A DNA stretch of 20,522 bases from Candidatus Gastranaerophilales bacterium. Lineage in GTDB: Bacteria > Cyanobacteriota > Vampirovibrionia > Gastranaerophilales > CAJFVJ01. The position numbers and the translations under genes are program-made. Each line of letters opens with the position of its first letter. Position 1 is the stretch's first letter. This document shows positions 7,888 through 15,743 of the stretch, one piece after another. A model generated the notes under the pieces. That model made no database searches and had not been told where the DNA came from. It saw only the letters and a list, made by a program, of their open reading frames with translations. The DNA is taken from the NCBI GenBank assembly GCA_028694275.1, contig JAQUTS010000013.1, positions 1 through 20,522 on the forward strand, written 5' to 3'.

Positions 7888-8205
7888 ATGAGACTATTTA
7901 TTATTTTCATTGCTCTCAATTTGGGTTTTGCAGCCCCGATTTGCATGGCAGAAGAAAGTCCATACCACAATAAAATAGCACAATTACAACTACTTAATAA
8001 TGATTTACGGGAAAAACTTCAATCTGCAACGGATGAAATAAACAAACTCAAAGAAGAAAATTATTCACTCAAAAACAAAACTCCGGATGAAATTGAGTTT
8101 GAAAAAGCAAAAAAAGAACTTGCAAATAAATCCTATGAGATTAAACTTCTCAGAGAAAAAATGATGATAGCGCAAGATGAAGAATTTGCAGAAAAAAACC
8201 CGTAA
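7888..8205 (+). CDS. Small secreted coiled-coil protein of unknown function
   Basis: 105 residues. A signal peptide is evident: MRLF, a hydrophobic core, then Ala-Pro-Ile-Cys-Met-Ala before Glu-Glu. Cleavage after about residue 21 is likely; the Cys before the cleavage site does not form a good lipobox. The mature part is almost wholly charged heptad-type helix (LQLLNNDLREKLQSATDEIN, KLKEENYSLKN, then KKELANKSYEIKLLREKMM), predicted to form a coiled coil. A good ribosome binding site (AAGAGGAAA) and a plausible promoter precede it. It stands alone between the divergent HD-GYP gene and a convergent unknown gene. It could be a periplasmic structural or scaffold protein, but no family is recognised. 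Confidence 0.8.
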   Translation: MRLFIIFIALNLGFAAPICMAEESPYHNKIAQLQLLNNDLREKLQSATDEINKLKEENYSLKNKTPDEIEFEKAKKELANKSYEIKLLREKMMIAQDEEFAEKNP

Positions 8206-8226
8206 CCTCAGGCTTTAATTCCCAAG

Positions 8227-8712
8227 CTAATATCTGACCCAATCATCATACCCAAAAGTATCAACAAGGGTTTGGATTTTTTCCTTATGCCCTTTTGTTA
8301 TTTTTGTATCCCTCGGTTTTGGGTAACCGCTCAAAGACGGTTTTTTGGACTTGCTTTTCATAAGAGAAGAGCAAGCATCTTCTATCCATTTGGCAATACC
8401 ATCAGGATCCATGCGCTCAAGTGATGTGAGAGATTTTTGCATAGAACTCTTTTTTTCATCCTGTAAAGATGATATAGGTTTTTCAAAATAAGATATCTCT
8501 ACCACATCGTTTTTTAGTCGCTTTGAGGCAATATTGGGATAAAAATCCAAAACTACCTGATTGTTAATATTATTCTCTGAAAGCTTTTTGACACCGTCCA
8601 GAAGGCCCTGAGCAAGGGTTTTGTTGTATTTGGGCAAAGCATTTGATGCGCCTATAGATCCTACGAAAACTTTTGTGCCAAAAGTTGCCCTGTCTGAATT
8701 ATTTATTTTCAT
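8227..8712 (-). CDS. Uncharacterised protein with N-terminal Phe-Gly leader
   Basis: 161 residues, not recognised. It opens MKINNSDRATFGTKVFVGS, similar in style to the GH77 protein at 17091 and the membrane protein at 1413, with no signal peptide or membrane segment. The body is mixed alpha/beta, with an Asp/Lys/Ser-rich centre and a basic Pro-containing stretch (KSKKPSLSGYPKPRDTK) near residues 125-145. It ends with a YDDWVRY motif. The reading frame extends upstream to a TTG at 8736. The predicted transcription start is near 8743, leaving no room for a ribosome binding site before TTG, so the ATG at 8712 is chosen. It has its own promoter and is monocistronic, convergent with the small secreted protein gene. 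Confidence 0.75.
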   Translation of the reverse strand: MKINNSDRATFGTKVFVGSIGASNALPKYNKTLAQGLLDGVKKLSENNINNQVVLDFYPNIASKRLKNDVVEISYFEKPISSLQDEKKSSMQKSLTSLERMDPDGIAKWIEDACSSLMKSKSKKPSLSGYPKPRDTKITKGHKEKIQTLVDTFGYDDWVRY

Positions 8713-8749
8713 ATTTAATGCTAATTTCTTTATCAAATAACCTTGAATA

Positions 8750-8777
8750 ATTGTAGCATTGCAAAGACAATTGTCAA
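8750..8777 (-). promoter_or_regulatory. Strong sigma-70 type promoter for the unknown protein at 8227
   Basis: On the minus strand: consensus TTGACA (8772-8777), a 16-base spacer, then TACAAT (8750-8755) preceded by TGC, an extended -10. The predicted start is near 8743, giving a 30-base leader to the ATG at 8712. It is among the best promoters in the window and separates this gene from the upstream terminator. Confidence 0.75.
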
Positions 8778-8803
8778 CCGTCCTATCAGACTACTTAAGC
8801 ACT

Positions 8804-8826
8804 AAAAAAGGCCCCCAAAAGGGCCT
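8804..8826 (-). terminator. Rho-independent terminator closing the exopolysaccharide/Cys-rich unit
   Basis: AGGCCC (8809-8814) pairs with GGGCCT (8821-8826) around a 6-base loop. On the minus strand the hairpin is followed by six T (8804-8809 complement). It lies just past the stop of the Cys-rich gene at 8850 and before the promoter of the next minus-strand gene. Confidence 0.88.
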
Positions 8827-8849
8827 CTTTTAAAATACCTCAAAAGTTG

Positions 8850-9263
8850 TTATTCACAACAAGGTTTACTCTCACAACATGGGTTACATTGTGAGGCAAT
8901 AGGCATTCTTTGGTAGCGGTCTTTTTCCCAGAAATGTCTTTTTGGGATAACTACCATTTTTGAAGGTACATTATTAGAAACACATTCGCCTATTTTAGTA
9001 GGGCAAACAGGTGCTGCACATCCTGTTACACAAGGACATTCAACATAATAGCCTCTGCGTTTTAGATTCCAAAAATGTTTTTTGGGCAGAGTTACACACT
9101 TCACTGAACAATTACATGGGTCACAATTGCAATCACAACATGATGGCTGACAACACACTGGTGCCGGTTTTGGACAACATGATTGACAACAAGCCGCATT
9201 TGCCATCGTAGTAGGCAATAGCAACAATGCAAATAAACTCCAAGCTGCTAATAGATTTTTCAT
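8850..9263 (-). CDS. Secreted cysteine-rich protein with two PK[KR]HFW repeats
   Basis: 137 residues. A clear signal peptide (MKNLLAAW, hydrophobic core, cleavage after ANA at 23) leads to a mature chain of about 114 residues with 23 cysteines, many as Cys-Cys or Cys-x-Cys pairs (ACCQSCC, CCDCNCDPCNC). Two units repeat: VTLPKKHFW (57-65) and VVIPKRHFW (104-112), each followed by a basic/aromatic stretch and framed by cysteines. The start is fixed by AAAGGAGA upstream of ATG; an in-frame ATG at 9302 would put the signal peptide internally. It follows the BcsA-like gene on the same strand after 149 bases with no obvious terminator between, and ends at a strong terminator, so it may be the last gene of the polysaccharide operon. 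Cysteine pairs could form disulfides or bind metal. No family recognised. Confidence 0.88.
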   Translation of the reverse strand: MKNLLAAWSLFALLLLPTTMANAACCQSCCPKPAPVCCQPSCCDCNCDPCNCSVKCVTLPKKHFWNLKRRGYYVECPCVTGCAAPVCPTKIGECVSNNVPSKMVVIPKRHFWEKDRYQRMPIASQCNPCCESKPCCE

Positions 9264-9412
9264 TTCAACTTCTCCTTTGATATAAAAATAAATTGCATTC
9301 ACAAAAACCAGTATCGGTCATAAAAGATTCAAACTCATCCTCTTTTAGTTTAGAATTACATCCTTTGCTAAGCCCTGAAAAAACACTTATGCATAGACAA
9401 AAGTATAATATT

Positions 9413-11347
9413 TCAGCGTTTTTTATTGTTTTTAAAAATCTCATCCCAAGCATCGGGTTTTTTGTACACAAAACGCACAAATCTGTTAATCCTCGCTATT
9501 TGGAGCTTGGTAAACCTCAAAAGACTTATGGGCTGCTTGAATTTTGATTTGCAAACGTATTTCCCCTTTTCATCCGCGCAATCAAGCAATTCTATTTCAT
9601 CCGCTTCGCCCTCTATATCAGCGACAAAATCTTTTTTTTCATTTCCTTTAAACTCATCAGGCATAAAAAACTTCAATCCTGAGCGAGAAACATCCTCAAG
9701 ATGAGTTTCGAACCGGATATTTTCATCCCTTAATATCAAAGTTTCATCCATTTTTACTCTTTGGTAAAGCCTTTTTTCGGGTTTTTCATCAACCACCTGA
9801 AGCGCAAAAGCCATAACCAGAATATTTATACTATTCCAAAACAAATTGGCCACAATGGCAAGCTTACTGTACACCTCTGAATATAATAAATCATAAATAC
9901 CCTGAAACTGCGCTGCAACCAAAACAGCAAAAAGAATCCCAAGAGGTATCATATAACGGCTGTTCCCCTCTGGAAGAGCCAAAAGGTCTTTTTTGGTCAC
10001 ACAAAAATTATGCAGACAAAATCTCTTGGGTATAAGCAAAGTGTGCAATATACTTCCTATGGTAAAAACAGATGTCACAAGGTCATAGACATCTGCGAGT
10101 ATGATGTTTTTGATTTTTATACAATTAGTAAAAATAAAAGCAAATTTGAGGGAAAAATAACATAATTGAAACGCAATGATTTGATAAAACAAAATCACAA
10201 CAGGTGAAATATCAAAAAACAAAAACAAAACAGGAGCCAAAAGAAAAATCATTCTTGAAATCGGCGTTATAAAATACATCGCTCCTGAAAGATAAAAAAA
10301 CGCTTGGATGGGTTTTAATTTGCGGTAATATTTCCAATTATCAGGATCTGTCATAATTTGGATATTACCCTTCGCCCAACGGCACCTTTGCTTGATATAT
10401 TCTTCAAAAGTTGATGCAGCAAGGCCTATTGCAATAGGCCTGTTGTAATAAATCACTTCATATCCCATACTGTGAAACTTTAGCCCGAGTAATGAATCTT
10501 CTGTAATAGAAGTCTCAGGAAAATTACCGACCGAATTAAGATGCTTTCTTCTTATGATGATATTTGTCCCGCCACAAAAAACCGACCCGAATTCGTTTAA
10601 CCCGGGCTCAATAATACGATAAAACATATCTTGCTCGTTCGCCAAAAATTTGCCTACGCTGAGGTTTTTTTGGAATGCATCAGGATTGCAAAAATGCTGA
10701 GGAGTCTGAACCAAAGCCACATTATCATTAACAAAATTATAAACGGTTTCCTTTAAAAAAGTTGATGACGGAATATGATCCGCATCAAAAATAACAACCA
10801 AATCAGAGTCCGTCAAAGACAAGGCATTGTTTATATTTCCTGCCTTAAACCCTTTATTTGTCTGCCTTATGATATAGTTTGCACCAAATAATTCTGCCAG
10901 TTCTTTGACTTGTGGCCTTCTGCCATCATCCAGTACGTATACTTTTTTGTTGGGATAATCTATATTTTGGCAGGCCGATATCGTTGTAGCAAGCATATCA
11001 GGGTCTTCATTTATAGTACAAATAAAAATATCAACACTCGGGCAGAAGTTTTTAAAAGTGATTAAATTTCCGTCTTTATAAATATCTTTTGTGTAGTCAT
11101 TTTGAAGAACATTATCTATAAAAACATCCTGAATTGTGCCTGATTTGATAAGAATAAGACTAAAATTGGTAAAAACTACAAGCGTAATCAACTCTGCCCC
11201 CAAAAGAGCATACGACCAAAAAGTCGTAAAAGGAGATTCCAAAAAATTAAGTGTAACTACTGCCCGCCAGGACACATAAATTACACCCAGCAAAAGAAGC
11301 AAAGATGCAAAAAGAAAAAGAACGAGAGAATAAAACTGTTTGCCCAT
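9413..11347 (-). CDS. bcsA: Cellulose synthase-like GT2 glycosyltransferase with C-terminal PilZ domain (BcsA-like)
   Basis: 644 residues; predicted processive inner-membrane synthase that polymerises a beta-glucan from a UDP-sugar. Two membrane helices (about 7-30 and 45-68) precede the GT-A domain, which has all processive motifs: DDG (140-142), DAD (188-190), FCGGT (257-261), TED (282-284) and QRCRW (320-324, QxxRW). Several membrane helices follow (about 345-510). The C-terminal domain has RLYQR (526-530, RxxxR) and DVSRSG (552-557, DxSxxG), the c-di-GMP binding signature of PilZ, so activation by c-di-GMP is expected. It lies 21 bases after the GH8 gene, with AAGGG as ribosome binding site. 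It is shorter than enterobacterial BcsA (about 870). The product could be cellulose or another beta-glucan; symbol by homology. Confidence 0.93.
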   Translation of the reverse strand: MGKQFYSLVLFLFASLLLLLGVIYVSWRAVVTLNFLESPFTTFWSYALLGAELITLVVFTNFSLILIKSGTIQDVFIDNVLQNDYTKDIYKDGNLITFKNFCPSVDIFICTINEDPDMLATTISACQNIDYPNKKVYVLDDGRRPQVKELAELFGANYIIRQTNKGFKAGNINNALSLTDSDLVVIFDADHIPSSTFLKETVYNFVNDNVALVQTPQHFCNPDAFQKNLSVGKFLANEQDMFYRIIEPGLNEFGSVFCGGTNIIIRRKHLNSVGNFPETSITEDSLLGLKFHSMGYEVIYYNRPIAIGLAASTFEEYIKQRCRWAKGNIQIMTDPDNWKYYRKLKPIQAFFYLSGAMYFITPISRMIFLLAPVLFLFFDISPVVILFYQIIAFQLCYFSLKFAFIFTNCIKIKNIILADVYDLVTSVFTIGSILHTLLIPKRFCLHNFCVTKKDLLALPEGNSRYMIPLGILFAVLVAAQFQGIYDLLYSEVYSKLAIVANLFWNSINILVMAFALQVVDEKPEKRLYQRVKMDETLILRDENIRFETHLEDVSRSGLKFFMPDEFKGNEKKDFVADIEGEADEIELLDCADEKGKYVCKSKFKQPISLLRFTKLQIARINRFVRFVYKKPDAWDEIFKNNKKR

Positions 11348-11368
11348 ATTTTTACCCTTCAGTGGGGG

Positions 11369-12463
11369 TTATTTTATTTTTTGGTACAAATAACAGCCAA
11401 ACCATAACAAATTTTGGCCATAGTAATCATATTTATTTGTCCAATAATTTCTGTCTTTAAAATGAGGATATAATTCTTGATTATAAATCTCAGCAGCGAC
11501 TTTTTCATCGTACAAATTAATAACAGGTACCAAAACTGCAATCGAACCGATGAATTTGTCATTGTCTTTGATTTCACCGTTAAGCTTGTAATTAGTATAA
11601 AAATTATGAGAAAGTTTCCACCTGTCTATAAAAAAGCTGACCCTATTCAAAATATGTAGGGCTCTGCGATCACCTGTCATTTTATAATCAAGAAAAACCC
11701 TTGGAAAAACCCTTATCGCATCGTAAGAAAAATCGCTTCTGCCTTGCTCAAAAACCACATTACCATTATCTAAAATAAACCAATCGGGAGGCAAACCTGC
11801 CTTGTTATCAGACATAACAATATTCAAAATCCGATATGACGAGTCACAAAGTTCCCCCCAATTGTGATTCGGATCATATTTGGCAAAAAGTTTGAATGCA
11901 TAAGGAGAAAAATACGACGGATTAATTTCATTTTTGCCTGAAAGTGTCTGCGCAACCCCTGGCATCAAAACCATAAAGCCCCCTATTGGCTTTGTCTCAT
12001 TTGTCCATATGGAATTTATTACAAAGCGTGCTTCGTTGAGGTATTTTTGATCACCCCATTTTTCATAAGCCAACAACAAAGCAAAAGCAATATCAATATC
12101 AGCATCAGAAGCCGAATTGGCATCAAGGATTTTGTACTCACCGTTTTGATTTTCGCCCCAAAGCCAGCTAAAAAGGCCATCAGGACGTTTCAGATTATTT
12201 ACACTCCACTTATAAACAAGATCAAAACTCGTCCTATCATCCATCAAAAGAGTCCTGATAAGCATATAAGCCTGGCCTTCTGAGGTTGTTATGCGTTTTT
12301 TTTGAGGATCCATTATACGCCCGTCTTTGGACATATAATATTCTTTATAAAAATCCTGACTGGCCCCAAAATCAAAGTCTTTGCCTTCTGAGGGGATATT
12401 TATCAAAAATAAAAATAACAAAAATAAAACCACACCAAGCATAACAGTATTAGCTTTTAGCAT
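11369..12463 (-). CDS. bcsZ: GH8 endo-beta-glucanase (BcsZ-like)
   Basis: 364 residues; hydrolyses beta-1,4-glucan in the periplasm, where BcsZ is needed for normal cellulose output. An N-terminal hydrophobic segment (about 8-22) acts as signal peptide or anchor. The GH8 signature ASDADIDIAFALLLAYEKW (118-136) is a full match. The catalytic acid is Glu62 in TSEGQAY and the likely base is Asp248 in SYDAIRV; both sit where E. coli BcsZ has Glu55 and Asp243. The start at 12463 is fixed by AAAGGAGG. Reading further upstream to 12553 would extend into the preceding gene. The first 14 bases overlap the end of the BcsC-like gene, so translation is probably coupled. Catalytic residues are intact. Confidence 0.94.
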   Translation of the reverse strand: MLKANTVMLGVVLFLLFLFLINIPSEGKDFDFGASQDFYKEYYMSKDGRIMDPQKKRITTSEGQAYMLIRTLLMDDRTSFDLVYKWSVNNLKRPDGLFSWLWGENQNGEYKILDANSASDADIDIAFALLLAYEKWGDQKYLNEARFVINSIWTNETKPIGGFMVLMPGVAQTLSGKNEINPSYFSPYAFKLFAKYDPNHNWGELCDSSYRILNIVMSDNKAGLPPDWFILDNGNVVFEQGRSDFSYDAIRVFPRVFLDYKMTGDRRALHILNRVSFFIDRWKLSHNFYTNYKLNGEIKDNDKFIGSIAVLVPVINLYDEKVAAEIYNQELYPHFKDRNYWTNKYDYYGQNLLWFGCYLYQKIK

Positions 12464-15400
12464 GTTTTTTGCCTCCTTTGTAAGTGAAATTAAAAATAAA
12501 CAAATTTCGAGAAACGTCTGCATAATTATAATGATTATATGAAAGATTGACACTTAGCCTGTCGTTGAGCTCATAGGATAAATAAGGCGCAGCTCCCCAA
12601 ACAAAAGTAGCACTCTTGGGTGAAGAAACAAACTGCGGACCTGCAAACGACTTAAACCCGTATTTGAAATTTCCTCCGTTTGGGTTCCCCTCAAGTTTCA
12701 AATTGACGGTATTGGCAGAAAAATAAGGAGGACTGAAAAACCCGCCGTAAAGCTGATTTGTGGAGTCATAAATTTTAAGAAGATTATATCTGTACCCTGC
12801 ATTATAAGAAACCAAATCCATATTTACGGTATTTATGTAGGGGTGTTTGGGATTGTTATACAACGTGCGCCCTATGCCGAGCATACCTTCCATATAAGGA
12901 TCATCGGGGAGGTTTTTGCTTATCATAATCCCATAACCGTACCTTCCAAAAGAATACCATTGCTTGGGCAATTTGTAAGCGTATTCAAGATACACCCTGT
13001 TATCAGAAGTTTGCCCCGTAAAAACATTATCCACATAAGTACCGACCGCTGATAGATATGACTGCTCTACGTTATTTCTTTTAAAGCCCAAAGTCAAATT
13101 ACATTTATCGTTAAGGTATCTTCTGACCCAGCTGTCAGTTATCATCATAATACCTTCATTGAACTCAAAAAACTTTGCCCCGATATCAGCCCTAAACTCA
13201 TTTTTTTCAGTAGGTCGTCCTTTGACACCACCTATAATTTCATTGGTATAATTATTATATTTTTGCCCGTTAATAGTCCCTGAACTGTAATTATACAAAT
13301 TATACTCAGTAAAAATATTAAGGTTATTTTGTATACCCTGAGAAGCAAAAATCCCAACCTTGTTATAATCGAGCTTGAATTCTTGAGACAAACTCTGCAG
13401 CAAAAGAGCATAATGAGGAATAACAGTTATGGTTTCTTCCTTAAATATCTTATGACGCAAAATATCTGCATCTTGGCTGACAATTCCATTCAAAGTGGCC
13501 TTAGCATCAGAATACATTCCCATATCATAATACGTTTGAGCTTTTATCATTCTTATATCAGGGTTTTGTGGCAATTGCCGCAAAAAACCAAGCGTATGCA
13601 AAGTATCTCCATTTGCCACATAAGTGTTTGCAATACCAATTTTGGCAGGAAAATACTCGGGGTTTTTTCGCAAAATATCACCAAAAATCTGCCTGGCTTT
13701 GTTATATTCCTTATAATCAAGCTGTAAATACCCAAGCCCGAGCATCGCATCAAGATTTTTGGGATCATTGTATAATACGTGTTTGTACATTTGTTCGGCT
13801 TTATCAAAACGTTCCAAAAAGCGATAAGATTGAGCAAGTTTGTTTTTGATACCGTTATTTTTTTCATCCAAACCCAAAGCGTACTGATAAAAACTTTTGG
13901 CAGAATGAAAATCTTTTTTTATCATAAACATATCACCCATTATCAAAGCCCCGTCTTTGGTATGTTCCAGGTGATGTTTTTGAACAAGTTGTGCTGCTTT
14001 TGCTGTTTTATTTTCGGCCAAAAGAATATTCAAGTAAGCCTTGATAATTTTTTCATCAGAAGGATTTTGCAAATAAACAGATTCTATCAGAGCTTCTGCC
14101 TTACTGTATTGCTTTTCAGCCATATAAAGCTCTGATAAAGTTGTTTTATACTCAATCTTTGGGTATTGAACAGTGAGTTTTTCATAATATGATACCGCCT
14201 GAGGGAAATCATGCCGCATAGAAAAAAGATCCCCCTCGGTTTTTAGGAGTTTTTCATCCGTGGACCTTGACATAAGTAAAGTTGTATTGTGAGAAAGGGC
14301 TCTATCCCAGTCTTTTTGTGCCATAGAATAATCCAAAGCAAGCTGCTCCAAATCAAGATTGCCCTTATATTGCGTAAGGAGTTTTTCTATTAAGTCTATG
14401 GATTTAGAAAGATTTTCTGTTTTGGAATAGGCAAAAGCAAGAAGCTTTTCATCTTCTAACGATAGAGGTTTGATGTTTTTTAGCCGTTCAAAAAACAAAA
14501 CCGCATCAGAATAGTTTTTTTGCTCTAACGCCATATCAACACGCAGTCTTAAATATTTGGCCGAAGAGGGGTTTTTCTTTATCAAATCATCAAGATAATC
14601 AGCAGCTTTTTGATAATTTTTAGCCTCCATCGCTTCATACATTTCCATTTCTTTTGTCTTTTTAAAAGGAATCTGTTTGCCCTGTAAGACAGGAGCAGTA
14701 GCAGAAGCAGGCGGCACAGACGGTGCAATAAGAGCTTTTTTGGCATAGGCCAAACTTTGTATAACATGTTTACTTTTATCCCCTTGCGCTATCAACTCCT
14801 CATAGACTCCGATGGCTTTTTGCCATTGTTTTTGACTTTCATAAAAGCCTGCAAGACGATATTTTATGCCTTTGTCTTTGGGGTTTAAGTCAGCAAATTT
14901 GCGCAGGAATTTTTCTTGTGAGGGGTAATCGCGGTTTTTTTCTGCGATGGATAGGATTTTTTTGATTACATCGACTTTTTTGGGATAAAGCTCATGATAG
15001 CGAAGATAATACCCGTAAAGTCCTTTCGTGTCAGAAAGTTTTTCAGAAGCCAAAATACAAGCCTCTATTTCTTCTTTGCCGAGTTCTTTTTTCGAAAATT
15101 TGTCGCAATATACCCCTGTTTGTTTCCAATTTTTCTTTTTGAAAAACAATTTGATAAGGAGCTTATCAAGCTGATGTCTTTCTTTTTTGGTCAGTTTTTT
15201 ATCCTGCAAAACCTTCTGCAATTCTGCAGCAGGAAGATTATCTTGTTTTATTTGATTTGAATATTTTTGAAAAAGATAATGCTGGTCAGAAGTAAGTTCA
15301 TAAAGCTTTTGATATAAAAAAGCAGCTTTTTCATAATACTTGCCCCTCTCACAAAAATGCGCATAAGCCTCTAAGACTTCTTTGTCATCTTTATAATAAA

Positions 15401-15569
15401 ATCTCGCTTTTTCATAAAGAAAAAAAGCCGAATCATGGTCATGCCTTTTTTCTGCATTTGATGCTTTTTCAAGGAAGTTTTTACGGTAATCCTTTTTACC
15501 AAAAATAGCATAACAAGGATTTGTTATAGCAAAAACAGCTATCAAAATTAAAATAACAAACTTGCGCAT
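12450..15569 (-). CDS. bcsC: BcsC-like TPR / outer-membrane beta-barrel export protein
   Basis: 1039 residues from the chosen start. A signal peptide (MRKFVILILIAVFAITNPCYA, with cleavage near 21) is followed by about 680 residues of TPR-type helical pairs (for example YYEKAAFLYQKLYE, WQKAIGVYEELIAQ, FDKAEQMYKHVLYNDPKNLDAMLGLGYL), which would span the periplasm. From about 711 the sequence turns into alternating aromatic beta strands, with GGFFSPPYFSANTVNLKLEG (942-961), the signature region of the BcsC C-terminal barrel. The role is outer-membrane passage of the polysaccharide. An upstream frame to 15719 is excluded because the predicted transcript starts near 15603. It is the first gene of the operon and overlaps bcsZ by 14 bases. 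The ending, KGGKKHAKS, extends past the last strand, which is unusual for a barrel. Confidence 0.9.
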   Translation of the reverse strand: MRKFVILILIAVFAITNPCYAIFGKKDYRKNFLEKASNAEKRHDHDSAFFLYEKARFYYKDDKEVLEAYAHFCERGKYYEKAAFLYQKLYELTSDQHYLFQKYSNQIKQDNLPAAELQKVLQDKKLTKKERHQLDKLLIKLFFKKKNWKQTGVYCDKFSKKELGKEEIEACILASEKLSDTKGLYGYYLRYHELYPKKVDVIKKILSIAEKNRDYPSQEKFLRKFADLNPKDKGIKYRLAGFYESQKQWQKAIGVYEELIAQGDKSKHVIQSLAYAKKALIAPSVPPASATAPVLQGKQIPFKKTKEMEMYEAMEAKNYQKAADYLDDLIKKNPSSAKYLRLRVDMALEQKNYSDAVLFFERLKNIKPLSLEDEKLLAFAYSKTENLSKSIDLIEKLLTQYKGNLDLEQLALDYSMAQKDWDRALSHNTTLLMSRSTDEKLLKTEGDLFSMRHDFPQAVSYYEKLTVQYPKIEYKTTLSELYMAEKQYSKAEALIESVYLQNPSDEKIIKAYLNILLAENKTAKAAQLVQKHHLEHTKDGALIMGDMFMIKKDFHSAKSFYQYALGLDEKNNGIKNKLAQSYRFLERFDKAEQMYKHVLYNDPKNLDAMLGLGYLQLDYKEYNKARQIFGDILRKNPEYFPAKIGIANTYVANGDTLHTLGFLRQLPQNPDIRMIKAQTYYDMGMYSDAKATLNGIVSQDADILRHKIFKEETITVIPHYALLLQSLSQEFKLDYNKVGIFASQGIQNNLNIFTEYNLYNYSSGTINGQKYNNYTNEIIGGVKGRPTEKNEFRADIGAKFFEFNEGIMMITDSWVRRYLNDKCNLTLGFKRNNVEQSYLSAVGTYVDNVFTGQTSDNRVYLEYAYKLPKQWYSFGRYGYGIMISKNLPDDPYMEGMLGIGRTLYNNPKHPYINTVNMDLVSYNAGYRYNLLKIYDSTNQLYGGFFSPPYFSANTVNLKLEGNPNGGNFKYGFKSFAGPQFVSSPKSATFVWGAAPYLSYELNDRLSVNLSYNHYNYADVSRNLFIFNFTYKGGKKHAKS

Positions 15570-15609
15570 TTTCGCTTGGATCCAAGGTTTTGATACTACG
15601 TCAAAGAAA

Positions 15610-15637
15610 ATAATATGCCAAAACATCAAACAAACAA
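15610..15637 (-). promoter_or_regulatory. Candidate promoter of the bcsC-bcsZ-bcsA operon
   Basis: On the minus strand TTGTTT (15632-15637), a 16-base spacer and TATTAT (15610-15615). The predicted start is near 15603, with a leader of about 34 bases to the ATG at 15569. This supports the signal-peptide start over the upstream in-frame codons. Confidence 0.5.
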
Positions 15638-15684
15638 TTACACCATTGAGTAAAAAAAGAACTAACATTTGAAACCGCAGAAGA

Positions 15685-15710
15685 ATTACAAAACAGGGAT
15701 TTTTTGTAAT
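15685..15710. promoter_or_regulatory. Perfect 9-base inverted repeat between the bcs operon and the carbonic anhydrase gene
   Basis: ATTACAAAA (15685-15693) and TTTTGTAAT (15702-15710) are perfect inverted arms separated by 8 bases (CAGGGATT). The element lies 34 bases before the carbonic anhydrase ATG and overlaps its likely promoter (TAAAAT at 15710-15715 as -10). It is also about 50 bases upstream of the bcs -35. No T-tract pattern suits a terminator, so a repressor or activator site is the better reading. No regulator gene lies nearby. Confidence 0.45.
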
Positions 15711-15743
15711 AAAATACACTAGTACACAAATAAGAGCTGAAAA

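Noticed and set aside
9385..9400. Palindrome TATGCATA in the gap after bcsA as a possible operator or terminator
   Set aside because: It is only eight bases, the flanks do not pair, and no T-tract follows.
9265..9444. Minus-strand small frame bridging the gap between bcsA and the Cys-rich gene (MRFLKTIKNAEILYFCLC...)
   Set aside because: It overlaps the end of bcsA and the ribosome binding site of the next gene, and has no ribosome binding site of its own. Its central part looks slightly protein-like, so a small peptide cannot be fully excluded.
13329..14135. Plus-strand frames antisense to the TPR region of bcsC
   Set aside because: They have no start signals or recognisable content; the minus strand carries clear TPR repeats.
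15570..15719. Upstream extension of bcsC adding 50 residues with a second hydrophobic segment
   Set aside because: It would place a textbook signal peptide internally, and the predicted promoter lies within it.
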